Shown here piece after piece: positions 1-7,162 of a stretch of DNA of 23,826 nt. A program made the position numbers and the translations under genes. The DNA lies in assembly GCA_964465375.1 (NCBI GenBank), contig CAYXIJ010000029.1:1-23826 (forward strand), given 5' to 3'. This DNA comes from CAJWKT01 sp964465375 (GTDB taxonomy: Bacteria > Pseudomonadota > Gammaproteobacteria > Steroidobacterales > Rariloculaceae). Under the pieces are notes generated by a model that searched no databases, had not been told where the DNA came from, and saw only the letters and a list, made by a program, of their open reading frames with translations. Position 1 is the first letter of the stretch, and each line of letters opens with the position of its first letter.

Positions 1-57
<57 letters not shown>

Positions 58-117
58 GGGAAATCTCATCCCTCCGCAATTCACGCCCACCCATTCCGAC
101 CACCCACCAGTACCCAA

Positions 118-191
118 TGGAGCGGGTGAGCGGATTCGAACCGCCATCATCAGCTTGGAAGGCTGAGGTTCTACCCTTGAACTACACCCGC
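118..191 (-). tRNA. tRNA-Gly(TCC)
   Basis: The minus strand reads acceptor GCGGGTG pairing with CACCCGC, then discriminator T and an encoded CCA (118-120). The anticodon loop is CTTCCAA, giving anticodon TCC (glycine). The T-loop GGTTCGAATCC is intact. It lies between tRNA-Tyr upstream and tRNA-Thr downstream, as in the tyrU-glyT-thrT cluster of E. coli, and is presumably processed from the same transcript. Confidence 0.97.
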
Positions 192-226
192 CTTCTCCAT
201 CCTTCCGCCTTCCCCCGCCGCCTCAT

Positions 227-311
227 TGGTGGAGGGGGTAGGATTCGAACCTACGAAGGCATAGCCAGCAGATTTACAGTCTGCCCCCGTTGACCGCTTG
301 GGTACCCCTCC
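227..311 (-). tRNA. tRNA-Tyr(GTA)
   Basis: This is an 85-nt class II tRNA with a long variable arm. The acceptor GGAGGGG (305-311) pairs with CCCCTCC (231-237), discriminator A and encoded CCA follow (227-230), and the anticodon loop CTGTAAA gives GTA (tyrosine). It is the first gene of the Tyr-Gly-Thr set. In E. coli a tRNA-Thr(TGT) lies immediately upstream; here that gene lies about 10.5 kb away, at 10856-10931. Confidence 0.97.
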
Positions 312-328
312 GCCGATCCAAGCCGCCT

Positions 329-357
329 ATTGTCTGATCTAGGTTTAGGGGTGTCAA
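329..357 (-). promoter_or_regulatory. Sigma-70 promoter of the tRNA-Tyr-Gly-Thr(-tuf) operon
   Basis: On the minus strand a perfect -35 TTGACA (352-357) is followed by a 17-bp spacer and -10 GACAAT (329-334), then a G+C-rich stretch (AGGCGGC) before the mature tRNA-Tyr at 311. This is a textbook stable-RNA promoter. A G+C-rich discriminator is typical of stringently controlled genes (known); stringent control here is inferred. Confidence 0.8.
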
Positions 358-516
358 CAGAAAGGGCAAAAATGGGCACGAAAATGGCGCCTAGGGAACC
401 ATGAACTAAGCCACCAATCGTCCAACTGGTTTTTTTGACTACCTTCCATCATAAGCATGCTGCTGCCTGACGTCTGATCTAAACCCATGACACCTATTAA
501 GCCCATTACCCGTGCA

Positions 517-542
517 AGGAAGGGGTGCGAGCCTCACTTCCT
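517..542 (+). promoter_or_regulatory. Hairpin in the thrS leader, possible translational operator
   Basis: AGGAAG (517-522) can pair with CTTCCT (537-542), with one or two further inner pairs after a mismatch. The hairpin ends 33 nt before the chosen thrS start. In E. coli ThrS represses its own mRNA by binding tRNA-like hairpins upstream of the start; the position fits such a role. The loop is not a clear anticodon-loop mimic, so function is uncertain. Confidence 0.3.
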
Positions 543-575
543 AGCGTACAATGTAATCGTGAAACGAGAAAACTT

Positions 576-2510
576 ATGCCAATAATCACACTACCAGACA
601 AATCCACTAGGGAATTTCCGGACTCCGTGAGCGGGCTGAAGGTGGCTGAATCTATAGGTCCCAAGCTAGCAAAGGATGCTGTTGCAGTTAGAATCGGGGG
701 TTCGCTTAAAGATCTCACGGTCGTGATAGACAGGAACGTCGATATTGAGATCGTTACAAGAGATTCTGAAGAGGGACTGGACATACTCAGGCATGATGCC
801 GCCCATGTGATGGCTGAGGCTGTTAAGGAACTATACCCCGAAACCCAGGTGACTATTGGACCGGCTATCAAAAACGGCTTTTACTACGATTTCGCTCGGG
901 CGGAACCTTTCACTCCTGATGATTTAGGGGAAATCGAATCTAGGATGCAAGAAATTGTAGTGCGAGACGAAAAAATTACACGTGAATGTTGGCGTCGGAA
1001 CGATGCCGTGCAATTCTTTCAGGCTGAAGGTGAGCACTACAAAGCAGAAATTATCCAAGCAATACCAGACAAGGAAGAAATTACACTGTATAGGCAAGGG
1101 AATTTTATAGATCTATGCAGAGGCCCACATTTACCATCGACAGGACGCCTAGGTAATGCATTTAAACTCACTAAACTGGCCGGGGCCTACTGGAGAGGGG
1201 ACTCAAAAAGGGAAATGCTGCAAAGAATTTACGGCACAGCATGGGCCAATCAGAAGCAACTTAAGGCTTACCTCCAAAAACTAGAGGAAGCAGAGCGTCG
1301 AGATCACCGCCGAATTGGTCGGCAAATGAACCTATTTCACTTTCAAGATGAAGCACTAGGTGCAACTTTTTGGCACCCGAATGGGTGGACTTTATTTCAA
1401 ACGCTAGTTGCCTACGTCCGCTCCCGTCAGCAAGAACAGTACAATGAAGTTAGCACCCCAGAGCTTGTCGATAGGTCACTATGGGAAACCTCAGGCCATT
1501 GGGAAACGTTTGGGGAAAACATGTTTACCAGCCAGACAGAAGATGACCGCATACTGGCAATTAAGCCTATGAACTGCCCCGGGCATGTGCAGATTTTCAA
1601 GAGTGCGCTTCGAAGCTATCGTGACCTACCGCTACGATTCTCAGAATTTGGCAAACTGCACCGCAACGAACCATCGGGGTCTCTGCACGGCCTGTTGCGA
1701 GTTAGAGCTTTTACCCAAGATGATTCACACATTTTCTGTACGGAAGACCAAATCAAAGAAGAAACCGGAAAAGTCTGTCACTTATTGCTAGGAATTTACA
1801 AAGAACTAGGCTTTGAGGACATCATCATTAAATTCGCTGACCGCCCACAGCGGAGAGTGGGTGATGACGCGAGTTGGGATCGGGCAGAAAATGCACTGAA
1901 ATCAGCCATGGAAGCGCTGTCCCTTGAATATAGTTACAACCCGGGCGAGGGTGCCTTTTATGGACCAAAAATTGAATTTGTTCTCCTGGATTCCATTGGC
2001 CGGGAATGGCAATGTGGCACTCTGCAGGTTGACCTAAACATGCCAATTAGACTTGGTGCAACTTACATCGGGGAGGATGGAAACCGACATACCCCCGTTT
2101 TGCTGCATCGAGCGATACTAGGTTCCCTAGAGCGCTTCATTGGCATTCTATTAGAGCACTATGCAGGTAATTTGCCTTTCTGGTTAGCTCCAGTGCAAAT
2201 TGTCATTGCAACCATTACTTCGGATGCGAATCAGTATGCATCGAAAATTCTTGGCAGGATGTTAAACCTCGGACTTCGTGCAAAAGTCGATCTGAGAAAT
2301 GAAAAGATCAACTATAAAGTCCGAGAACATAGTGTAGCCAAGGTACCGGTTATCGTTGCAGTAGGAAAGCGTGAAATTGACAATCAAACGGTATCGGTTC
2401 GTCGCCTAGGTGAAGATGGACAGAAAATAATACCTCTTGATGAGGCCCTTGAGGCACTGGTCTCAGAATCGAAATCGAAGCACTCAACAAAGAATTTGAT
2501 CACGAATTAG
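576..2510 (+). CDS. thrS: Threonine--tRNA ligase
   Basis: Class II aminoacyl-tRNA synthetase that charges tRNA-Thr in the cytoplasm. It has 644 residues, close to the 642 of E. coli ThrS. The order is an N-terminal TGS domain (about 1-60), an editing domain with the HxxxH pair H73/H77 and C181-RGPH185, a catalytic core and a C-terminal anticodon-binding domain (about 540-640). Zinc ligands appear at C334 (MNCPGH) and H385 (DDSHIF), plus a later histidine in VLLHRAILGS. I chose the ATG at 576 because MPIITLPDKS matches the family's N-terminus; an upstream in-frame start would add 17 unrelated residues. Unusually, infC-rpmI-rplT does not follow; a FAH-family gene does. No clear terminator separates the two. 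Confidence 0.97.
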   Translation: MPIITLPDKSTREFPDSVSGLKVAESIGPKLAKDAVAVRIGGSLKDLTVVIDRNVDIEIVTRDSEEGLDILRHDAAHVMAEAVKELYPETQVTIGPAIKNGFYYDFARAEPFTPDDLGEIESRMQEIVVRDEKITRECWRRNDAVQFFQAEGEHYKAEIIQAIPDKEEITLYRQGNFIDLCRGPHLPSTGRLGNAFKLTKLAGAYWRGDSKREMLQRIYGTAWANQKQLKAYLQKLEEAERRDHRRIGRQMNLFHFQDEALGATFWHPNGWTLFQTLVAYVRSRQQEQYNEVSTPELVDRSLWETSGHWETFGENMFTSQTEDDRILAIKPMNCPGHVQIFKSALRSYRDLPLRFSEFGKLHRNEPSGSLHGLLRVRAFTQDDSHIFCTEDQIKEETGKVCHLLLGIYKELGFEDIIIKFADRPQRRVGDDASWDRAENALKSAMEALSLEYSYNPGEGAFYGPKIEFVLLDSIGREWQCGTLQVDLNMPIRLGATYIGEDGNRHTPVLLHRAILGSLERFIGILLEHYAGNLPFWLAPVQIVIATITSDANQYASKILGRMLNLGLRAKVDLRNEKINYKVREHSVAKVPVIVAVGKREIDNQTVSVRRLGEDGQKIIPLDEALEALVSESKSKHSTKNLITN

Positions 2511-2658
2511 GTAATGTGAAATAAGATAGACGGGAATGACCGTGCACATTTTTGAGTTTTATTTTGTTTGATTTTTATTGCAACTTGGAGCTCTTTGGGC
2601 ACAACTTTTTTCCTATCAAACAAGGAATCCAGATTCTTTTCAAATTACAGAAAAAAAT

Positions 2659-3507
2659 ATGCGCCTAATTAGCTTCAAGCAAAAAGACCGGGAAAGCTTC
2701 GGTATTATGAAGACTGGCGGAATAATAAATGCTGGATTGCGTCTCAAAGGCAAATTCACAAGCCTCCGCCATATCCTACTTGCGGGAAAAATGAACCTAC
2801 TCAGGGACATGGAAGGACTAGAGCCTGACTGCTCAGAATCCGATGTACATTTTCTGCCCGTCATACCCGACCCTTCAAAAATAATTTGTGTAGGGTCTAA
2901 CTATATGGCACATATTAAAGAAATGGGTAGGCAACCACCCGAGTACCCGGTTCTATTCACTCGTTTCGCTGACTCAGCAGTAGGCCATAAAGAGCCAATG
3001 ATTCTGCCTAAAGAATCTAGCCACTTCGACTATGAGGGTGAACTCGCCATAATCATTGGACAACGAGCCCGGCGAATAACGGCAAATGACGCACTAAATT
3101 ATGTAGCCGGGTACAGTTGTTACAATGACGGTAGCATACGGGACTTTCAGCGCCACACCCATCAATTCACACCCGGTAAAAATTTCTATCACAGCGGCGG
3201 ATTTGGGCCGTGGCTACTGACCAGTGATGAACAGCCCGACCCGAATCTGTTTCATCTACAAACACGATTGAATGGTCAGATTATGCAGGATGCCCCCGTC
3301 AATGATCTATGCTTCAGCGTACCCCAACTTATCGAATACTGTTCCCTGTGGGCGCCGCTCGAGCCTGGTGATGTCATTGTTAGTGGTACACCCGGTGGTG
3401 TTGGTGCAGCGCGGAACCCACCAGTCTGGATGAAAGCGGGCGACGTAGTAGAGGTGGATATTGACGGAATTGGTACTCTGACCAATCCAATCATTTCGGA
3501 TATCTGA
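2659..3507 (+). CDS. Fumarylacetoacetate hydrolase (FAH) family protein
   Basis: Predicted cytoplasmic metal-dependent enzyme of the FAH superfamily, whose members cleave C-C bonds, decarboxylate or isomerise beta-dicarbonyl or 2-oxo acids in aromatic-compound degradation. It has 282 residues. The FAH core starts near residue 70 (DPSKIICVGSNY). The metal ligands are visible as E126 and E128 in DYEGELA and D157 in YNDGSIRD, followed by K174 in PGKNFYHSGGFGPW and the C-terminal SGTPGGVG turn. I chose the ATG at 2659 because MRLISFKQ begins like family members; the longer reading adds 27 atypical residues. Its stop codon directly abuts the next start (TGAATG), so it is probably co-translated with the channel gene. 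The exact substrate cannot be read from sequence. Confidence 0.88.
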   Translation: MRLISFKQKDRESFGIMKTGGIINAGLRLKGKFTSLRHILLAGKMNLLRDMEGLEPDCSESDVHFLPVIPDPSKIICVGSNYMAHIKEMGRQPPEYPVLFTRFADSAVGHKEPMILPKESSHFDYEGELAIIIGQRARRITANDALNYVAGYSCYNDGSIRDFQRHTHQFTPGKNFYHSGGFGPWLLTSDEQPDPNLFHLQTRLNGQIMQDAPVNDLCFSVPQLIEYCSLWAPLEPGDVIVSGTPGGVGAARNPPVWMKAGDVVEVDIDGIGTLTNPIISDI

Positions 3508-4731
3508 ATGGATAATTTACTCTCAATGATTGAATCGTTTCCTGATTGGGTTATAACCAGCCTGAGCTTGATAGCTCTAGTCGCAATTGCGCTGCTTGCC
3601 GACATCTTAACCAAGCGCCAATTAGTCCGAATGGTTCACCGGCTCAGCAGCCGAACAAATCAGATGTGGGATGATGCTCTAGCGGACCAGGGCGTATTCG
3701 CACGCGTAGCCCAAGTGGTTCCCGCACTCATCTTCTATTTTGGCCTGCCATTAATTCAGGGTCTCCCGGAAAAATCAGTCACATTAGGTCAGAATGTAGT
3801 GTCAGCCTATGCCATTTTGTTGGTTGCCCTTGCATTCAGCGCGCTTCTTTCCGCCGCAAATACAATCTATGAGCAATACCCCGTATCAAGTGAGCGCCCC
3901 ATCAAAGGGTATCTCCAAGTAGCAAAGATAGTCATTTTCATCTTGACAGCTGTTCTAGTTCTAGCGGTACTGATGGAGCGTAGCCCTGCTCTATTACTAA
4001 GCGGGATCGGGGCCATGACGGCTATCCTTTTGCTTGTTTTCAAAGATACTATCCTTTCGCTGGTTGCTAGCGTGCAACTAACCAGTTTGGATATGGTTCG
4101 CGTGGGTGACTGGTTAGAAATGCCTCAGGCCAACGCAGATGGTGATGTCATTGATATTGACCTGCATACGGTAAAAGTTCAGAACTGGGACAAAACAATC
4201 TCGACAATCCCAACTCATAAGTTGATCACTGAATCGTTCAAAAACTGGCGTGGCATGGATCAATCTGGTGGACGGAGAATCAAAAGATATCTAGCGATTG
4301 ATGTTAGCTCGATACGTTTTCTCAGCGAAAAAGAAGCAGAAAAATTCAAGCGATTCTCGCTAATTAAGGACTACATAGCCAAAAAACAGGAAGAAATAGC
4401 CGACCACAACGCAACCCTTAACGGCGCATCGGAAGAAGTAAATTTTAGACGACTGACAAATATGGGCACGTTCAGAGCCTACGTCTACAAATACCTAAAA
4501 AATCATCCTAGTATCCACCAGAACATGACACTTCTGGTACGTCAATTGCAGCCTACCCCAGAGGGACTACCGCTAGAGATCTATGCCTTCACAAACGTTA
4601 CGGACTGGCTTGTTTATGAAGACATACAAGCGGATATATTTGACCATCTCCTTTCGATCGCAACTGAATTTGATCTCAACATGTATCAGAATCCGAGTGG
4701 AAAAGATCTAGACAAACTTCACGGCCCATAG
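3508..4731 (+). CDS. ybdG: MscS-family mechanosensitive channel, YbdG (MscM) type
   Basis: Inner-membrane mechanosensitive channel that releases solutes when the membrane is stretched on osmotic down-shock. It has 407 residues; E. coli YbdG has 415 and matches closely from memory. Hydrophobic segments lie near 17-35, 67-85, 95-118 and 138-156, and the pore helix near 163-191 (ALLLSGIGAM then LLVFKDTILS). The cytoplasmic beta domain follows with VGDWLEMP, TVKVQNWD, STIPTHKL and SFKNWRGM. YbdG-specific blocks SGGRRIKR, FRRLTNMGTFRAY and PLEIYAFTN are all present. It starts at the base after the FAH stop codon. I see no functional link to FAH beyond shared transcription. Confidence 0.93.
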   Translation: MDNLLSMIESFPDWVITSLSLIALVAIALLADILTKRQLVRMVHRLSSRTNQMWDDALADQGVFARVAQVVPALIFYFGLPLIQGLPEKSVTLGQNVVSAYAILLVALAFSALLSAANTIYEQYPVSSERPIKGYLQVAKIVIFILTAVLVLAVLMERSPALLLSGIGAMTAILLLVFKDTILSLVASVQLTSLDMVRVGDWLEMPQANADGDVIDIDLHTVKVQNWDKTISTIPTHKLITESFKNWRGMDQSGGRRIKRYLAIDVSSIRFLSEKEAEKFKRFSLIKDYIAKKQEEIADHNATLNGASEEVNFRRLTNMGTFRAYVYKYLKNHPSIHQNMTLLVRQLQPTPEGLPLEIYAFTNVTDWLVYEDIQADIFDHLLSIATEFDLNMYQNPSGKDLDKLHGP

Positions 4732-4752
4732 AGCGCTCACCCGAGAAGCGCT
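4732..4752. other. Inverted repeat between convergent genes
   Basis: AGCGCT (4732-4737) recurs at 4747-4752 and can form a 6-bp stem with a 9-nt loop directly after the channel stop codon. No T-run follows on either strand, so it is not a convincing intrinsic terminator. Nothing else is recognisable in 4732-4854. Confidence 0.3.
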
Positions 4753-4854
4753 GACACTTCACAGTTTTCAACCTAATTTGAGGCAGGCTCCCTACCCGCT
4801 ATCGCTGATTAACTAAAAAATTTGTACAACGCATTAGCCAGATTGTTACGAAAC

Positions 4855-5382
4855 CTACTCTAAAGTCATCAAGGTCTTTAAATCAGCGAGTACCTGCTTG
4901 GTGTGGCTAGCTGGATCAACATCTTTATAATGCCTTGCAACACGGCCATTCGGCCCAACCAGAAATGTTTGTCGACTAGCCACAGTGCGACCAAAAAAAG
5001 TTCTCAACACTCCATAGCTTCCCGCAACTTCCTGCTTCGCATCTGACAATAACGGGAACGGCAAATGGTATTTGTCAGAAAACTCCTTCTGCGAAACCAC
5101 GTCATCAACGCTCACACCTATGATGGCGGCACCAATATCTTCAAAGGCAAAAATATTATCCCTGAACTCGCAAGCCTCCGTAGTGCATCCAGGTGTATCT
5201 GCCTTCGGATAAAAATAAAGCACAAGCCACTTCCCTCGATAATCCTCAAGCTCGTGCCACTGGTTATTCTGATCTTGCAGATGAAAGCTCGGTGCCATTT
5301 CACCCATTTCTGGGTTAGCAAGCCCAAGACTAATGTTGAGCGCAAGAACTAAAGAGAAAAAACTGGTTAGTATGATTTTCAT
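4855..5382 (-). CDS. Exported PrxQ/Bcp-type peroxiredoxin
   Basis: Thiol peroxidase that reduces hydrogen peroxide or alkyl hydroperoxides. It has 175 residues. Residues 1-22 form a signal peptide (basic start, hydrophobic core, likely cleavage after LGLA), so it should act in the periplasm, whereas E. coli Bcp is cytoplasmic. The AhpC/TSA fold follows. The peroxidatic cysteine is C66 in TPGCTTEAC and C71 is the resolving cysteine, the C-x4-C spacing of the PrxQ class. FYPKADTPGC and the late motif SRQTFLVGPNGRV are also typical. The ATG at 5382 is preceded by AGG at about 9 nt. A periplasmic reductant would be needed; none is encoded nearby. Confidence 0.93.
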   Translation of the reverse strand: MKIILTSFFSLVLALNISLGLANPEMGEMAPSFHLQDQNNQWHELEDYRGKWLVLYFYPKADTPGCTTEACEFRDNIFAFEDIGAAIIGVSVDDVVSQKEFSDKYHLPFPLLSDAKQEVAGSYGVLRTFFGRTVASRQTFLVGPNGRVARHYKDVDPASHTKQVLADLKTLMTLE

Positions 5383-5400
5383 AATTTATAGCCTATGGTA

Positions 5401-5440
5401 ATTATCATCCTAAATGCCCATTGATCTTAACTGATCTTAA
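5401..5440 (-). promoter_or_regulatory. Candidate peroxiredoxin promoter with a 10-bp-phased direct repeat
   Basis: On the minus strand TTAAGA (5425-5430), an 18-bp spacer and GATAAT (5401-5406) form a plausible sigma-70 promoter for the peroxiredoxin gene. The -35 overlaps two perfect 9-bp copies of TGATCTTAA (plus strand, 5422-5430 and 5432-5440). Their 10-bp period places both on one DNA face, as expected for an activator or repressor binding as a tandem dimer. The regulator is unknown. Confidence 0.45.
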
Positions 5441-5575
5441 GGTGAACTGCTGCACTCTTAAAGGTAGGTTACGGCAGGGGAACATACTACAAAACTACAC
5501 GCGTTATTTTCCTTGACAAAATCATAAGATATGAGCCAAATTTACCTCCAATGAGGCTTGGGAAAACTTGCAGCC

Positions 5576-5740
5576 ATGGGTACCAAAATTAGAAACCCAG
5601 TAGCACGCTCTCCACTACTTGGCAAAAGTGCGGTACACGAGAAAACAAAGTCAGCCAAACGCACAAAAACTAAACAAAAACTGCGTACTGCACTAGCCGA
5701 AGCCGAAGCCGAAGCCGAAAGCTCCAAAGACCAAAATTAA
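5576..5740 (+). CDS. Small basic protein with RNPVA motif and Ala-Glu repeat tail
   Basis: A 54-residue protein. The N-terminal part (5-30) reads IRNPVARSPLLGKSAVHEKT followed by a Lys/Arg-rich stretch, and the tail is an AE repeat (41-48). From memory, short basic proteins with RNPVA and HxKSxSAxR-like motifs recur in gammaproteobacteria, but I cannot name the family or a function. Ribosome or nucleic-acid binding would fit the charge (inference). I prefer the ATG at 5576; a TTG at 5558 would add six residues. A TTGACA hexamer at 5513-5518 could be its -35 but no good -10 follows. It converges with the lipoprotein gene 13 bp away. Confidence 0.6.
   Translation: MGTKIRNPVARSPLLGKSAVHEKTKSAKRTKTKQKLRTALAEAEAEAESSKDQN
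5695..5718. repeat. Hexanucleotide tandem repeat AGCCGA x4
   Basis: Four perfect tandem copies of AGCCGA lie inside the small basic protein gene and encode its Ala-Glu tail. Six-base units keep the reading frame, so slippage would change protein length without a frameshift. Confidence 0.9.
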
Positions 5741-5753
5741 AGTATCGAGTTTT

Positions 5754-6107
5754 CTACCGAGTCGGGACGGAAAAAACCCCACTGACCGAACCATCCAAGC
5801 CATCGCTACGTAACCACTCCTGAGCCTCTTCTCTCTGGCGACGCAGAGACGATCTCGTATCGCAACGCCGCTTTGAAAGATGAGAACCAGTAGGGGTAAT
5901 TCTTCGGCAAACCACATCTGAATCCATTGGTGGACTCAAAGCCACAGCCTTTGCGGTCACCCGAATTTCACTCAAAAGTTGAGGATCAATTAGCTCGGCC
6001 GAATCCGCTGAATCCGACTCCACAAGCTGCGGTAACTGGGGTTGCGTAGTGCAGGCTAAAATCAAAGCGCTGCTCACAAATAATATGCCTGCAAGACCAA
6101 ACTTCAT
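5754..6107 (-). CDS. Small lipoprotein with a VCRR-TGS-RxC motif, function unknown
   Basis: A 117-residue protein. The N-terminus is a lipoprotein signal (hydrophobic FGLAGILFVSSALI, then lipobox LILAC with C19), so it should be lipid-anchored in the periplasm. After a Ser/Asp-rich linker comes VCRRITPTGSHLSKRRC, with two cysteines 15 apart that could form a disulfide, followed by an Arg/Glu-rich helix (LRRQREEAQEWL). I recall short gammaproteobacterial proteins with a similar C...PTGS....R.C core, but no function is known to me. Two ATGs are adjacent; the one at 6107 has better spacing (6 nt) from AGGGGG than the one at 6110 (3 nt). Confidence 0.75.
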   Translation of the reverse strand: MKFGLAGILFVSSALILACTTQPQLPQLVESDSADSAELIDPQLLSEIRVTAKAVALSPPMDSDVVCRRITPTGSHLSKRRCDTRSSLRRQREEAQEWLRSDGLDGSVSGVFSVPTR

Positions 6108-6241
6108 CATCGGCCCCCTGTGAATAGACCCACGCCAGCTGTAATATTAGCATGTTAACTATCTCGAAATTCGAATCAAAGTACCCTTAGCCAAATTTTC
6201 TAAAGCAAAAAATACTTCGAGAAACGAGGACCTCAGCCACT

Positions 6242-7081
6242 ATGAACAAAGAAATTAATTACGAAAATAAAACAGTTTTTGTCGCTGGTGGAACAAGTGG
6301 TATCAATTTGGGTATCGCTCGAGGGTTTGCTCAAGCTGGCGCTAAAGTTGCAGTAATGAGTCGTTCCGAAGAAAAAGTGGAAGCTGCTGTAGCATTACTG
6401 AAAAAAGATGGGAGCGATGCTTTCGGTTCTGCTGCAGACGTGAGAGATGTGGATGCGGTATCAAATGCATTCACAAAAACTCATGAACACTGTGGAAAGA
6501 TTGATGTTCTAATCTCAGGTGCCGCCGGAAATTTTCCAGCGCTAGCACACGACTTGTCGCCTAACGGTTTTAAAGCGGTAGTAGACATCGATTTACTTGG
6601 CTCCTTTAACGTCTTAAAAATTGGTTTTCAATTTCTTTCTAAATCCGGTGCCTCAGTTATAAATATTTCTGCGCCGCAAGCCATCAATCCAATGCAGGGA
6701 CAGATTCACGTTTGTGCGGCAAAAGCCGGTGTTGACATGCTTACCAGAGTGCTTGCGATGGAATGGGGGGGATTAGGCATTCGGGTGAACTCAATCATTC
6801 CCGGACCGATTGATAAAACAGAGGGAATGCGGCGCTTGGCCCCTACAGCCAATGCAAAACAGGCTGTAACAAGTAGTGTGCCACTTGGCAGAATGGGCAC
6901 GGTAGAAGACATCGCACAGGCAGCATTGTGGCTAGCGTCCCCCCTTGCCTCCTATATAAATGGCGCCGTGATTCCAGTAGACGGTGGCTGGTCTTTGGGT
7001 GGGGATAGTGCAATCATGGCCACGATGGCGGCTCAACTAAAAAAAGGGGGGCTGGCTAAAACACTTAAAAAGTTCTTTTAG
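6242..7081 (+). CDS. SDR oxidoreductase, 2,4-dienoyl-CoA reductase-like
   Basis: Short-chain dehydrogenase/reductase of 279 residues with an N-terminal Rossmann fold: AGGTSGINLG (15-24) binds NAD(P) and D66 follows in AADVRD. It resembles the peroxisomal-type 2,4-dienoyl-CoA reductases, which remove double bonds during unsaturated fatty acid or acyl-CoA breakdown: ISGAAGNFPA (91-100), VVDIDLLGSFNV, and MQGQIHVCAAKAGVDMLTR, in which the usual SDR tyrosine of YxxxK is V157 while K161 is kept. IPGPI(DKT)EG and PVDGGWSLGG complete the match. The ATG at 6242 follows GAGGA with 11-nt spacing. It precedes the MFS gene in the same direction, but with its own gap and a candidate promoter between them. 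The substrate is inferred from the family only. Confidence 0.85.
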   Translation: MNKEINYENKTVFVAGGTSGINLGIARGFAQAGAKVAVMSRSEEKVEAAVALLKKDGSDAFGSAADVRDVDAVSNAFTKTHEHCGKIDVLISGAAGNFPALAHDLSPNGFKAVVDIDLLGSFNVLKIGFQFLSKSGASVINISAPQAINPMQGQIHVCAAKAGVDMLTRVLAMEWGGLGIRVNSIIPGPIDKTEGMRRLAPTANAKQAVTSSVPLGRMGTVEDIAQAALWLASPLASYINGAVIPVDGGWSLGGDSAIMATMAAQLKKGGLAKTLKKFF

Positions 7082-7128
7082 GAAAACCAGCTGCATTTTT
7101 CGTTTGTCCATCGCTGCTCATTACTGCC

Positions 7129-7134
7129 TATAAT
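7129..7134 (+). promoter_or_regulatory. Candidate -10 element of the MFS transporter gene
   Basis: A consensus TATAAT lies about 30 bp before the TTG start at 7163. The only -35-like hexamer, TTGTCC, is 19 bp upstream, so the promoter would be suboptimal. It suggests that the transporter can be transcribed separately from the SDR. Confidence 0.4.
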
Positions 7135-7162
7135 CTAAAGAATAAAATCCAGGGAGATAGAT

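Noticed and set aside
2511..2658. Start of infC or a terminator after thrS
   Set aside because: No infC reading and no G+C-rich hairpin with a T-run; only T-rich sequence.
5542..5727. Minus-strand open frame rich in Ser-Ala repeats
   Set aside because: It is the antisense reading of the AGCCGA repeat and the small basic protein.
6161..6175. Short inverted repeat TCGAA-A-TTCGA before the SDR gene
   Set aside because: Too short to separate from chance; no promoter element aligns with it.
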